Assembly: GCF_014637345.1 (NCBI RefSeq)
Contig: NZ_BMEX01000001.1
Location: 186,001 to 250,000 of the forward strand
DNA length: 64,000 nucleotides
From: Kroppenstedtia guangzhouensis
GTDB taxonomy: Bacteria > Bacillota > Bacilli > Thermoactinomycetales > DSM-45169
Direction: 5' to 3'
Under the pieces are notes generated by a model. That model was not told the origin of the DNA. It searched no databases and saw nothing but the letters and a program-made list of their open reading frames with translations. Both the position numbers and the translations under genes were made by a program. Below, piece by piece: positions 9,247 to 18,651 of the stretch (position 1 is its first letter; each line of letters starts with the position of its first letter).

Positions 9247-10625
9247 AGAGAAAAGATTCTGCACGGAACGTGGCACTGGATGTCCTGATCGCCGTAGAGG
9301 AGCGGGGAGCCTACAGCAATCTGCTTCTGAATGACAGGTTGAACCAAAGCACCCTTTCTCCCCGTGACCGGGGGTTGGCCACGGAACTGGTTTACGGCAC
9401 ATTACAGCGGAAAAACACCCTGGATTGGATTTTGAACAAACTGGTGAGAAAAGGGGTTCATTCCTTGGATCTCTGGGTTCGCCACCTGCTCCGTCTGGGA
9501 ATCTATCAACTTCGGTATCTGGACAGGGTTCCCCCACAGGCCGCCGTCCATGAAACGGTGGAGATCGCCAAGGTACGGGGCCATCGGGGAATTCCGGGAC
9601 TGGTGAACGGTGTGTTGCGTTCCTATCTGCGACGATGCGGCAGAGAATGGCTCCTTCCCGATTCCCCGGAGACGGTGACTGACCTGGCTCTGGTCACTTC
9701 CCATCCAGAGTGGCTGGTCCGCCGGATGGTGGAAGTCTACGGAATAAAGACCGCCCGAAGTGTGCTGAAAGCCAATAATCGTCCGCCGGGATTGTCTGTC
9801 CGGGTGAACCCCCTGCGGGGAAACCGGGAGAGAGTTGCCCGCCTGTTACAGGAAGAAAACCCTCAGTTGACAATCCGTCGCTCTTCTGTCTCCGGACAGG
9901 GGCTGATTCTAAGCGGTGGTGGTCATCCCGTTTCCGGCCGCTTGTTCCGGGAAGGGTGGTTCACCGTTCAGGATGAAAGCTCGATGCTGGTCACCGATCT
10001 CCTCGCCCCCCGCCCGGGGGAACGGGTGCTGGACGGATGCGCCGCTCCTGGGGGAAAGACCGGCCATCTCGCAGAACGGATGGAAAACCGAGGGAGCCTG
10101 TTGGCTTGCGATGTTCACCCCCACAAGGTGAAGTTGATTGAAAACCAGGTCCGTCGCCTGGGTTTGTCCATGGTGGAAGTGCGACAGGCGGATCTGCGGG
10201 AGTTGCCCGGGACGGGGGAACCCCAGTTTGATCGGGTGTTGTTGGATGCTCCCTGTTCAGGCTGGGGAGTGATTCGTCGGAAACCGGATATCAAATGGTC
10301 CAAAAACTTGCGGGAGGTGGAGAGCCTCCTCCGCCTCCAGGAACAATTGCTGGAAGCGGCTGCCCGGATGGTGGCGCCAGGGGGAACCCTGGTTTACAGT
10401 ACCTGCACCCTGGAACCGCGGGAGAACCAAGAACGGATGATCGCTTTTCTCAAGAAAAATCCAACTTTCCAAGCGGACTCCACCCTGGTGGAGACACTGC
10501 CCGCACCGGTGCGCGAAAAAGCTTTGACCGGGGACGGGTGGGTGCAGATCTTGCCTCATCATTTTGAAAGCGATGGTTTTTTTATCGCCCGTATGATCCG
10601 GGAGAACAAACAGAGACAGAAATAA
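9243..10625 (+). CDS. rsmB: 16S rRNA (cytosine(967)-C(5))-methyltransferase
   Basis: This 460-residue protein joins an N-terminal NusB-like RNA-binding domain (residues 1-135) to a SAM methyltransferase domain. The SAM loop is DGCAAPGGKTGHLAE. The two catalytic cysteines are in DAPCSGWGVIRR and VYSTCTLEPRENQ. The start overlaps the fmt stop by ATGA. In B. subtilis the next gene is rlmN; here about 8 kb of germination and other genes is inserted. Confidence 0.96.
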   Translation: MKRKDSARNVALDVLIAVEERGAYSNLLLNDRLNQSTLSPRDRGLATELVYGTLQRKNTLDWILNKLVRKGVHSLDLWVRHLLRLGIYQLRYLDRVPPQAAVHETVEIAKVRGHRGIPGLVNGVLRSYLRRCGREWLLPDSPETVTDLALVTSHPEWLVRRMVEVYGIKTARSVLKANNRPPGLSVRVNPLRGNRERVARLLQEENPQLTIRRSSVSGQGLILSGGGHPVSGRLFREGWFTVQDESSMLVTDLLAPRPGERVLDGCAAPGGKTGHLAERMENRGSLLACDVHPHKVKLIENQVRRLGLSMVEVRQADLRELPGTGEPQFDRVLLDAPCSGWGVIRRKPDIKWSKNLREVESLLRLQEQLLEAAARMVAPGGTLVYSTCTLEPRENQERMIAFLKKNPTFQADSTLVETLPAPVREKALTGDGWVQILPHHFESDGFFIARMIRENKQRQK

Positions 10626-10634
10626 AGAAGAAGC

Positions 10635-11432
10635 GTGGAACGGGTCAATCGGAATATACACAAAGCGGTGATTCCTTCCATGGATATGGACTTTGTTTTG
10701 AAAATCATCATCAACAAGCCTTGGCTGGCTTATACTTTGCTCGGGTTTGCCGTGATTCTGGGAGGGATCATTCTATGGAGGGCCAAAAACGGGGATTCTG
10801 TCTCCATTTTGGGCCTGAACCTGCAGTCCGACTCCCAATTGACGGAAATGGAGAAAAAGGTCCGCTCCCTCGATGAAGACAGTAAACAGAAAGCCTACGT
10901 CATTCAATCGATCAGCACTCTGGCGGGGGAAATCTCTCTGATCCTGTCCCAACCGGACAAGAATTTCAGGGAGCATCGGCAATATGTCTACAACTATCTG
11001 TTGTCCTCCCTCCTGGCCACCATGTCGGGGAACAAGGGGAACAATCCGAAGATCTGCATTTTCATCGATGCCGGGGACGGCACCCTGAAAGTGCATGAAG
11101 CGGCGGCCCACAGTCCTGACGGGATGCGGAAATTGCGGCTTTCCATCGCCGATTCCGCCGCCGGCTATACATTTCAGACCGGGGAGCCCTTTTTTTCCGG
11201 AGAGATCCATACCCCCGGCAGTCGCTTCAAGATTCATCCCAAGGCCCATTCCACCTACCACTCTTTGATCTGTGTTCCGATCCGGACAGGGGATGAAGTT
11301 CTGGGCGTCCTCAGTGTGACCGGGGATGAAGAGCGTTCCTACACAGAAGATGAGAAAATGTTTCTGATGGCCTTTGCCAATGTGTTGTCCCCTCTGTTGC
11401 ACCTGGAACTGTCTCAAAAACTGAAAGCGTAA
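10635..11432 (+). CDS. Membrane-anchored GAF domain protein
   Basis: This protein of about 265 residues has one N-terminal transmembrane segment (WLAYTLLGFAVILGGIILW). A short coiled linker (EMEKKVRSLDEDSKQKAYVI) leads into a C-terminal GAF-like sensor domain (VHEAAAHSPDG, YTFQTGEPFFSGEI, SLICVPIRTGDEVLGVLSVT). No output domain is visible, so it is probably a ligand sensor working through a partner. The start is a GTG at 10635 after a weak AAAGAAGAA; an ATG at 10680 is the alternative. The gene is unlike its rsmB neighbour and is the first gene of the insertion before rlmN. Confidence 0.7.
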   Translation: MERVNRNIHKAVIPSMDMDFVLKIIINKPWLAYTLLGFAVILGGIILWRAKNGDSVSILGLNLQSDSQLTEMEKKVRSLDEDSKQKAYVIQSISTLAGEISLILSQPDKNFREHRQYVYNYLLSSLLATMSGNKGNNPKICIFIDAGDGTLKVHEAAAHSPDGMRKLRLSIADSAAGYTFQTGEPFFSGEIHTPGSRFKIHPKAHSTYHSLICVPIRTGDEVLGVLSVTGDEERSYTEDEKMFLMAFANVLSPLLHLELSQKLKA

Positions 11433-11442
11433 TGCCCAATCT

Positions 11443-11473
11443 AGACCCCGGGATTACCCGCCGGGTCTTTTTT
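11443..11473 (+). terminator. Intrinsic terminator after the GAF gene
   Basis: An outer AGACCC/GGGTCT stem encloses an inner CGGG/CCCG stem and is followed by six Ts. It separates the GAF gene from the ger operon. Confidence 0.75.
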
Positions 11474-11542
11474 GCACCCTGTATATGGGTTTTATTGGAA
11501 TTTAAGGTATGTTTTTTGAGGGAAAGGGGGAGTTTAACAGTT

Positions 11543-13126
11543 GTGGTGATGTGCATGCGAAAAGGATGGCAACGCCGTAAAAACCTGAAAAAGCAACAGC
11601 AGTTGGAGCGGCGGTCTCGGGAAAAGCTGAATCAGAAATTGGATGAAGCTCCGGTCTTTCCTGAGGTGAAGAAAAACGCGGATTTTATAGTGGAACTGCT
11701 CGGGGACAGTACGGATCTGATCACGCGATGGTTCACCATCCAATATACCCCGGATCGACGGGCGGTAGTGATGTTCATCGATGGGATGGTAGACAGCAAA
11801 ACGATCGATGAGTCGATTTTTCGTCCGTTGATGCTCAAAGGAGAAGAGATCCGGGTTAAGGAAGACCTGTGGAAGATCATCTATGAGAGCTTGGTTCAAT
11901 CGGGGGAAGTCAAAAAAGTCAACCAGCTCAAAGAGATGGTGGGCTCCCTCCTTTCCGGGGATGCGATCCTGTTTGTGGATGGGTACAGCGAGGGGGCGGT
12001 GATCGGTACTAAAGGGTGGCCGCAACGGGGGGTGGAGGAGCCCCGGGCGGAGTCCGTGGTCCGGGGCTCCCGGGAAGGCCTGACCGAGACTTTGCGTGTC
12101 AATACGGCCATGATTCGCCGCCGCCTGAGGGACCCGGACCTTCGGCTGAAAGATTACAAGATCGGAAAGAGGACTCAAACCAGTGTTACCTTGTTGTATT
12201 TGGAAGGGATTGCTGATGAAGCGGTGGTCAAGGAAGTGGAGCGGCGACTGTTGGAGATCAATATCGACTCGGTTCTGGAGAGCGGGTATATCGAGGAGAT
12301 GATCGAGGATGACACATGGTCTCCTTTCCCCCAAATTCAAAACACGGAGCGTCCCGACTCCGTGGTGGCCCATCTGCTGGAGGGGAAGGTGTGCATCCTG
12401 ACCGACGGCACTCCCCACGCTCTGATCGCACCGGCGGTGTTCACCCAGTTCTACATCAGCCCGGAGGATTATTTTGATCGTTTTATGATCGCCACCTTTC
12501 TTCGTCTGTTGCGGGCGGCTGCTTTTTTGATCGCTCTGTTATTGCCCACACTCTATATCTCTTTCGTCTCCTTCCATCCGGAGATGATCCCGCCCCCCTT
12601 GGCTATCGCGCTGGCGGCGGGGAGATCCACGGTTCCTTTTCCCTCGATTGTGGAGGCGATGATGATGGAGTTGAGCGTGGAGATATTGCGGGAAGCCAGT
12701 ATCCGCCTTCCCGGCCCCATCGGTCCCACCATCGGGATCGTCGGCGCGCTGGTGATCGGGGAGGCCGCGGTGACAGCGGGGGTTGTGTCGCCACTGATGG
12801 TGATCGTGGTCGGGTTGACCACCATCAGCTCCTATGCCAACCCCAGTTACAATGCGGCGATCTCGTTGCGATTGCTGCGCTTTCCCCTAATGATCCTGGG
12901 TGCCCTTTTCGGTTTGTACGGAGTGGTGGTCGGGCTGTTACTAATGTTGGCCCATCTGGTGAAGCTTCGCTCCTTCGGCGTCCCCTATATGGCTCCCTTT
13001 GCGCCTTTGCGCTGGAAGGACTTGAAAGACACCCTGATTCGGGTTCCCTGGCGGTGGATGGACAGACGTCCCACATTTTTTCGTCCGGAGGATCACCAAC
13101 GGGAAGAGGGAGGAAATTCGCCATGA
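11543..13126 (+). CDS. GerA-family spore germination receptor, A subunit
   Basis: This protein of about 527 residues is the A subunit of a Ger(x) nutrient receptor in the spore inner membrane. It has the N-terminal soluble region with FIDGMVDSKTID and LLSGDAILFVDGY, the family stretch ISPEDYFDRFMIATFLRLLR, and several C-terminal transmembrane helices with LPGPIGPTIGIVGALVIGEA. The frame is open back to 11432, but a terminator lies at 11443-11473. The real start is therefore downstream: GTG 11543 has AAAGGGGGAG ten bases before it, and ATG 11549 is an alternative. The stop overlaps the B subunit by ATGA. Confidence 0.92.
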   Translation: MVMCMRKGWQRRKNLKKQQQLERRSREKLNQKLDEAPVFPEVKKNADFIVELLGDSTDLITRWFTIQYTPDRRAVVMFIDGMVDSKTIDESIFRPLMLKGEEIRVKEDLWKIIYESLVQSGEVKKVNQLKEMVGSLLSGDAILFVDGYSEGAVIGTKGWPQRGVEEPRAESVVRGSREGLTETLRVNTAMIRRRLRDPDLRLKDYKIGKRTQTSVTLLYLEGIADEAVVKEVERRLLEINIDSVLESGYIEEMIEDDTWSPFPQIQNTERPDSVVAHLLEGKVCILTDGTPHALIAPAVFTQFYISPEDYFDRFMIATFLRLLRAAAFLIALLLPTLYISFVSFHPEMIPPPLAIALAAGRSTVPFPSIVEAMMMELSVEILREASIRLPGPIGPTIGIVGALVIGEAAVTAGVVSPLMVIVVGLTTISSYANPSYNAAISLRLLRFPLMILGALFGLYGVVVGLLLMLAHLVKLRSFGVPYMAPFAPLRWKDLKDTLIRVPWRWMDRRPTFFRPEDHQREEGGNSP

Positions 13127-14280
13127 ACCGAAACCAACAGCAACTGAATCAATCGATTTCCCTCTACCAAGGATACGCACTGGTCATGTCCACGCTGATC
13201 GGGGTGGGGGTTCTCCAGTTCCAACGGGGCATTGTTCAAGAGGCGGGTCCCAACGGAGTGTGGACGATATTGATCGGCGGATTGACCCCACTGGCGGAGG
13301 TGTGGCTGGTCACCCTGTTGATGAAGCGTTTTCCCGGTAAAAATATTGTTCAACTCACCCGTGATCTGTTGGGAACGGACAAAAATCCCCGCTTGGGAAC
13401 CTGGTTGAGCCTTCCCTTCCTGGGGGCTTTAAGCTTCTTCTGGCTGGTGGCGACGGCGATCGTAGCCCGCACCTTTGGCGAGGTGCTGATCGGCGCAATC
13501 TTGCCGATGACCCCGATGGAGGTGATCATCGGTACCTTGATCTTCTCTGCCACCTTTGTGGTGGTGCAACAGGTGCACATCGTCGCCCGTTTCTGTGAAT
13601 TTTTGCTGCCGGTTCTCTTTTTTCCAATCACGATTCTTCTCCTCACACTGGTTCAGGGAGTGGAGTTGGAAAATTTTCTGCCCTTGTTTGAACTGAATTG
13701 GAAACAGGTGCTCAACAGTGTGTTAAGCTCCTCCTTTGTTTTTGCGGGGATCAGCGTCTTATATATCTTCATGGGTTATTATCAGCAGCCGAAACAGGCG
13801 ATGAAGCCCCACCTGTTGGCGGTGCTCACCGTAATTTTTGGATATTGGGTGACACTGGCTACATCCATCGGGGTGTTTGGTCCGCAGGAGCTGACCGTCA
13901 TGATGTGGCCCACACTGGATCTGGTCAAGCAGGCGGAGGTGCCGGGGCAGCTCTTGTCCCGATTGGAATCTCCCATCCTGTCGATTTGGGTGGTGGCGGT
14001 GTTCACCACGTTGGTGACAATCTTTGCTTCCTTTGTGGACCTGGGTGTCACCCTGTTCAACCTGAAAGAGCGCCACCGCAAATGGCTGGCCTGGGGGGCG
14101 GCTCCTGTCATCTATGGATTGGCCTTCTGGCCTTCCGATGTGGAGGAGTTGCTCAAATGGGGGGATCGAGGAGGCTGGTTTGGCTTCGTTGTTTCCTTCT
14201 CAGTGGCACTGATTCTGTTGGGAATCGCCTGGGTCCGGGGCAGAAAGGGGAGAAAATCCGATGCCTCTTCCTCTGCGTAA
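13123..14280 (+). CDS. GerB-family spore germination receptor, B subunit (amino-acid permease-like)
   Basis: This protein of 385 residues has about ten transmembrane helices and belongs to the endospore germination permease family (APC superfamily fold), which holds the ligand pocket of GerA-type receptors. It begins MNRNQQQLNQSISLYQGYAL and has the characteristic first helix GVGVLQFQRGIVQEAG. The ATG at 13123 overlaps the A-subunit stop. The end overlaps gerC by 20 bases, so the three subunits are translated together. Confidence 0.92.
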   Translation: MNRNQQQLNQSISLYQGYALVMSTLIGVGVLQFQRGIVQEAGPNGVWTILIGGLTPLAEVWLVTLLMKRFPGKNIVQLTRDLLGTDKNPRLGTWLSLPFLGALSFFWLVATAIVARTFGEVLIGAILPMTPMEVIIGTLIFSATFVVVQQVHIVARFCEFLLPVLFFPITILLLTLVQGVELENFLPLFELNWKQVLNSVLSSSFVFAGISVLYIFMGYYQQPKQAMKPHLLAVLTVIFGYWVTLATSIGVFGPQELTVMMWPTLDLVKQAEVPGQLLSRLESPILSIWVVAVFTTLVTIFASFVDLGVTLFNLKERHRKWLAWGAAPVIYGLAFWPSDVEELLKWGDRGGWFGFVVSFSVALILLGIAWVRGRKGRKSDASSSA

Positions 14281-15391
14281 CCTCCTTTTTTGCCTGGTGT
14301 CGGCCAGCCTGCTGGGAGGGTGTTGGGATGCCCGGGAGATTGAGGAGCGCACCTCGGTGATCGCCATTGCCTTTGATAAACATCCGGAAGGGTATGAGAT
14401 CTCGGTTCAGGTGCCCGTCCCCCTCAAAATTGTCGGCTCCGGCGGTGGAGGGGGGAGCGAGAACGGTCAGAATGCGGTGCAGACCTTCCACGGAACGGGA
14501 AAAACCTTGTCCGACACCATGGATGATATCCGGGATCAGACCAACCAGCAGTTGTTCCTCGGCCATGCCCGGTTGATTCTGATCGGGGAGGGGTTGGCCC
14601 GGGAAGGGATGGGTTCATTGGTGGATGCCATCCGGCGTAACCCGGAAGTGCGACGTCGCCAGTGGCCTTTGGTGGTCAAGGGTAAAGCCAAGGAGGCGTT
14701 GCAGACCAATCCCAAATTGGAACAGATCCCGGCACAATATATCATCACCATGATGGAAACCGGACAACGAACGGGACGATTCAGTGACGAAGATCTGGGG
14801 AAGACCTATATCAATTTGTCCAACCCCGCCAAAAATCCGCTGATGAACTATATGGAAATCAGTGAAGGGAATTTGGTGTGGAAAGGACTGGCATTGTTTG
14901 AAAAGGACCGGATGGTGGGGAAGTTGTCCAGGGAAGAGAGTCAGTCCATGTTGCGCCTTCGGGAGCAGGAATTGGGGGAGACGGCCAACATCCCCTGCGG
15001 TCATAAAGAAGGAAAGCTGGTGTTCCGGCCCAAGGAATTGGAGCGAAAAATCCAGGTGAAGCCACGGAAAGGTGCTCTCCCCGAAATTGAGATTTTCGTC
15101 AAAATGAAAGGGGAAATTATCGAGAAGATCTGCGATTTGGATTTGAGGAAACAGGGGATTTACGAAAAAATCAACCGTTGGGTGGCCGACCGATATGAAC
15201 AGACGGATCGGAAAACCATACGGGCTGTACAGAAAAAATGGAAGGTTGATGCTTTCAACTTTGGGAACCAGATTCGGGCTCATCATCCGGATTTGTGGAA
15301 AACCATGGACTGGAATCGGGAGTTTCCCCATGTGCCGATCCGGGTCCGCTATGATGTGCAAGTCCTTCGAAGCGGATTGGAAGCCAAGTAA
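14261..15391 (+). CDS. GerC-family spore germination lipoprotein, C subunit
   Basis: This 376-residue Ger(x)C protein starts with a lipoprotein signal (MPLPLRNLLFCLVSASLLGGC, lipobox LGGC) followed by the family motif WDAREIEERTSVIAIAFD. It also has LGHARLILIGEGLAREGM and RRQWPLVVKGKAKEAL. After lipidation it sits on the outer face of the inner spore membrane with the A and B subunits. A strong bidirectional hairpin ends the operon. Confidence 0.94.
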   Translation: MPLPLRNLLFCLVSASLLGGCWDAREIEERTSVIAIAFDKHPEGYEISVQVPVPLKIVGSGGGGGSENGQNAVQTFHGTGKTLSDTMDDIRDQTNQQLFLGHARLILIGEGLAREGMGSLVDAIRRNPEVRRRQWPLVVKGKAKEALQTNPKLEQIPAQYIITMMETGQRTGRFSDEDLGKTYINLSNPAKNPLMNYMEISEGNLVWKGLALFEKDRMVGKLSREESQSMLRLREQELGETANIPCGHKEGKLVFRPKELERKIQVKPRKGALPEIEIFVKMKGEIIEKICDLDLRKQGIYEKINRWVADRYEQTDRKTIRAVQKKWKVDAFNFGNQIRAHHPDLWKTMDWNREFPHVPIRVRYDVQVLRSGLEAK

Positions 15392-15400
15392 AAAAGAGTA

Positions 15401-15437
15401 CAAAACAGCGAACGGTTTGTCCCCGTTCGCTGTTTTG
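15401..15437. terminator. Bidirectional terminator between gerC and the glutamate-synthase-like gene
   Basis: A perfect 15-bp stem pairs 15401-15415 with 15423-15437 around a 7-base loop, with A/T runs at both ends. It serves both converging genes. Confidence 0.85.
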
Positions 15438-15439
15438 CA

Positions 15440-16813
15440 CTATATCAGGGGTACCCGGGCGATGGCCGCGGAGACCGGGTCCGGGGCGGCGAGGTCTTTG
15501 CGGTCCACATCCTGTAAACGGCTCTTTCCCAGGGCGATTGTTGCCAATTTCATCTCCGCCACGGAGGATTGGAGGTAGCAAGCGACGCATTTGGCTCCTT
15601 TCTCCACATTCAATTCCTCTTTTTGATCCCCTTGGTACAGGACCAATTGGGTGGGAGGCTCCCAGGGAAGTGTTTTTTGGCTGCCTTGGCCATGACTGGC
15701 CGCGAAGAGAACTGCGGACCCGATAGCCACTGCATCCGCTCCCATGGCCAAAGCTTTCAGAAAATCTCCGGGGGTGGAGAGTCCTCCGGAGACGATGAGG
15801 CTGATTTGGTCTTTTTTTTCTTTTTTTTCAAGGTAATCGACGGCCCGGGCCAATCCCATCACCGTCGGCAAACCAAAATCATCCTGCAAAATGGGGGGAG
15901 TCCCCTTGGTGGCCGCCTGGGCTCCATCCAGGGTAATAAAATCTACACCGGCGTCCACGGCGATCTCCAGGTCTTGTTCCACGCGGCCGGGGATCATTTT
16001 CATGCCGATGGGGACCCCGCCGGTCCATTGGCGCAATCGATCAATCAGCTTTTTCCAATCCTGTTTTCGATGAATCCCTGGCATTCGGCTGAAGATTTCC
16101 GCTGTATCATCCGGTTTCAGTCCCATCAGTTCCATCGCCCGTCCCTTGAGATGAATGGCCGGTATTTGACTGGGAGTCCCGGCAGAGGCACCTTGGCCGA
16201 CGTGGATTTCAATCATATCCGCCTGTTTGAGAATTTCGGGATCCTTGGCCCATTGCGCCCGGCTGTACTGGAGGATCAGTTTGTCGGCATACTTCCGTTC
16301 TTCCGGAAGAAAGGGGCCTTCCCCGCCATTGGTGGCGGTTCCTGCCATGGCCGATCCCTTGGCGAGGGCCACTTTCAGTTGTTCACTGACTCCGAGGCCG
16401 AAGGCCATCCCTGCGATCAACAGCGGAATTTCCAATTCCAGCGGTTTTTTTGCACAGGGGCCGATCACGGTGCGGGTCTCGATGTTTTGATTCTCCGGGG
16501 TCGGCAAACGATCCAGCTGGCAGGGCAGAAAAGTCAATTTCCGAAAGTCGGGCATCTGTTTTGGGCTCCCCAGAGGCCGTTTCACCATCACTCCTCCTTG
16601 GGCCCGCATACTGTTCTCAATGAGAGTCTGGGGAGAGATATGGCGGGTAAGGGTGACCATCTCCCATATATTTGCAGGGAAGGGATCCGTCTCGATCAAT
16701 ATGACCGCCTTTCTGAAGAGCTTTTTGATCAGTGGCCGGATACTGACGGCCATTCCCACGGCAAAGAGCAGGACAGCGGCAACAGCGCCACCCAAGGAAC
16801 CGAACCATCCCAT
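15440..16813 (-). CDS. FMN-binding glutamate-synthase-like protein (GltB domain 2 family), membrane anchored
   Basis: This 457-residue protein resembles the FMN/TIM-barrel synthase domain of glutamate synthase as a stand-alone protein. It has TRTVIGPCAKKPLELEIPLL, GMAFGLGVSEQLKVALAKG, IEIHVGQGASAGTPSQIPA, GVDFITLDGAQAATKGTP and the FMN phosphate loop SGGLSTPGDFLKALAMGADAV. An N-terminal hydrophobic helix (FGSLGGAVAAVLLFAVGMAV) suggests membrane attachment. I do not see the cysteine cluster that binds 3Fe-4S in true GltB. ATG 16813 is preferred over GTG 16822 because GAGGTG sits six bases before it. It is a paralogue of the divergent gene at 17023. Confidence 0.85.
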   Translation of the reverse strand: MGWFGSLGGAVAAVLLFAVGMAVSIRPLIKKLFRKAVILIETDPFPANIWEMVTLTRHISPQTLIENSMRAQGGVMVKRPLGSPKQMPDFRKLTFLPCQLDRLPTPENQNIETRTVIGPCAKKPLELEIPLLIAGMAFGLGVSEQLKVALAKGSAMAGTATNGGEGPFLPEERKYADKLILQYSRAQWAKDPEILKQADMIEIHVGQGASAGTPSQIPAIHLKGRAMELMGLKPDDTAEIFSRMPGIHRKQDWKKLIDRLRQWTGGVPIGMKMIPGRVEQDLEIAVDAGVDFITLDGAQAATKGTPPILQDDFGLPTVMGLARAVDYLEKKEKKDQISLIVSGGLSTPGDFLKALAMGADAVAIGSAVLFAASHGQGSQKTLPWEPPTQLVLYQGDQKEELNVEKGAKCVACYLQSSVAEMKLATIALGKSRLQDVDRKDLAAPDPVSAAIARVPLI

Positions 16814-17022
16814 GTTTGACACCTCATTTCACCAGTGATGTTTTTAAGGTTCCCGAACATGGAAACCGTAGTCATGATTCAGTGGGGGGAGGGCCATAAT
16901 ATACCGGAAAGCCTAAGGTGATAACTCGGAAACAGGGGCCTTTTATTTTCTCTGTATCACCGTGAGGACTGTGAGTGGGGATCGGCAGTGAGGAAAAGCG
17001 GTTTGAGAGGAGGTGGATGGAC

Positions 17023-18408
17023 ATGAATGATTTTTGGCAGGGGTTTGCGGTGACATTGCCAGCGGTGTTGGTGGTGGCGGGCTTGGCAGCTCTTTTTTCC
17101 CGCAACATCATCCAAAGGATTTTCGGGTCGGCTCTTCGATCGATTCTGACCGAGACCTATTCCAAGAATCTCATGGAGATCTTCTCCTCCGGCAGACGAT
17201 TTCACACGCAAAATATCGTGGAAATGGCGCTCCGATCGGAAACGGATCAGGGGATTCACCGCTCCCTGGGCACGCCTTATCCCGAAAAGGGGTGGGATCG
17301 ATTGATGTTTTTGCCAGCGCAGTTGGCGGTAATGCCGACAAAAGAACATGTGAAAATCGACACCCGGACGGTGATCGGCCCCCGCGCTTCGCGTCCTTTA
17401 AAGCTGGACATTCCGCTGATGGTGGGTGGATTGGGTCCTGGACCCACACTGAGCGGACCGATGAAGGAAGCCCTTGCCAAAGGAGCCCGGGCGGTGGGTA
17501 CGGCCACCCATACCGGAGAAAGCGTCCTCACCGAATCGGAGCGAAAAGAGGCGGACAAGGTGGTGGTGCAATACGGACGGGCGGACTGGAATCAACCGCC
17601 CGGAACACTGGAGCAGGCCGATATGATTGAGATTGTGGCTGGAAGTGGAGCCACGTCAGGGACTCCCTTCACAATCCTGAAGGTCCCGGGAAGCATGCGG
17701 CAACTGTTGGGACTCAATCCGGGGGAGCCCCTGAAGATCCAGTCCCGTGTTCCCGGAGTGAATCGGCCGGAAGATTGGCGGGAGCTGGTAGCCCGCTTGC
17801 GGGAGATGGGAAAGGGAGTCCCGGTGGGGATCAAACTGGTTCCCTCCCGGATCGAGGCCGATCTGGCCCAAGCCCTGGATGCCGGGGTCGACTTCATTAC
17901 CATCGACGGAGCGGGCAGCGGGGTCAAGGAATCGGCTCCGATCCTGCAGGATGATTTCGGCTTGCCGACGATTCGCGGATTGGTCCGGGCCGTTCGGTAT
18001 CTGGAGAAACATTATGTTCGACACAAGGTGAGTCTGATCGTCTCCGGGGGGCTGCACACTCCCGGGGATTACCTGAAGGCGTTGGCTTTGGGGGCAGATG
18101 CCGTGGCGCTGGACCTTACGGTGGTGATGGGAGCGGTGCACACTCAGATCACCAAGGTGTTGCCTTGGGAACCTCCCTCGGGATTGCTCTGGTATGACGG
18201 TAAGTTTGCCGATCAGTTGGATGTGGAGAAGGCGGCCAAATGTGTGGCCAATCTGTTTAATTCCTCTGTGGAGGAGATGAAATTGGCCACGATCGCCCTG
18301 GGCAAAAAGTCTCTGGGTGAGATCAACCGGGAGGACTTGACGGCACTGGATCCGCTGGCACGGGAGATCACGGGCTTGCCTTTGGCTTATGAGGCGCAAT
18401 CCCGGTGA
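17023..18408 (+). CDS. FMN-binding glutamate-synthase-like protein, second copy
   Basis: This protein of about 461 residues is homologous to the divergent gene at 15440-16813 and keeps the same landmarks: TRTVIGPRASRPLKLDIPLM, GLGPGPTLSGPMKEALAKGA, IEIVAGSGATSGTPFTILKV, DFITIDGAGSGVKESAPILQ and SGGLHTPGDYLKALALGADA. The N-terminus has one hydrophobic helix (GFAVTLPAVLVVAGLAALF). The substrate is unknown to me; GltB-like transfer of ammonia to 2-oxoglutarate is only an analogy. ATG 17023 is chosen because GAGAGGAGG ends nine bases upstream. A terminator follows. Confidence 0.85.
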   Translation: MNDFWQGFAVTLPAVLVVAGLAALFSRNIIQRIFGSALRSILTETYSKNLMEIFSSGRRFHTQNIVEMALRSETDQGIHRSLGTPYPEKGWDRLMFLPAQLAVMPTKEHVKIDTRTVIGPRASRPLKLDIPLMVGGLGPGPTLSGPMKEALAKGARAVGTATHTGESVLTESERKEADKVVVQYGRADWNQPPGTLEQADMIEIVAGSGATSGTPFTILKVPGSMRQLLGLNPGEPLKIQSRVPGVNRPEDWRELVARLREMGKGVPVGIKLVPSRIEADLAQALDAGVDFITIDGAGSGVKESAPILQDDFGLPTIRGLVRAVRYLEKHYVRHKVSLIVSGGLHTPGDYLKALALGADAVALDLTVVMGAVHTQITKVLPWEPPSGLLWYDGKFADQLDVEKAAKCVANLFNSSVEEMKLATIALGKKSLGEINREDLTALDPLAREITGLPLAYEAQSR

Positions 18409-18413
18409 AGAGG

Positions 18414-18450
18414 AAGAAGGGATGTCCGAGAAGATATCCCTTCTTTTTTT
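18414..18450 (+). terminator. Intrinsic terminator after the glutamate-synthase-like gene
   Basis: A 10-bp stem (18414-18423 with 18436-18445) is followed by a run of Ts. Confidence 0.8.
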
Positions 18451-18651
18451 GAGGAGGATTTAGTAAACAAAAGTTTTTTCCGATGGACCTACATATAAAA
18501 TAAGGGATGAAGGACCAAAATCAGCCAGAATGGTTACTCCGCCCCAAAAAGGGGGATTTACATCGGGATCTCTTTTCTTTCCGGTCCGGTATTGATATAA
18601 TAAGGAAAGTTTTGAGGAATGATTTGACTTTATAATCAGGAGTACTTCCAA

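Noticed and set aside
7717-9537. 606-residue open frame on the minus strand
   Set aside because: It lies antisense to def, fmt and the start of rsmB, all well supported, and has no ribosome binding site or recognisable motif. It is a by-product of GC-rich coding DNA.
11432-11542. Longer N-terminus for the GerA subunit
   Set aside because: It would cross a terminator with a T-run, and the sequence is not GerA-like. Downstream starts fit better.
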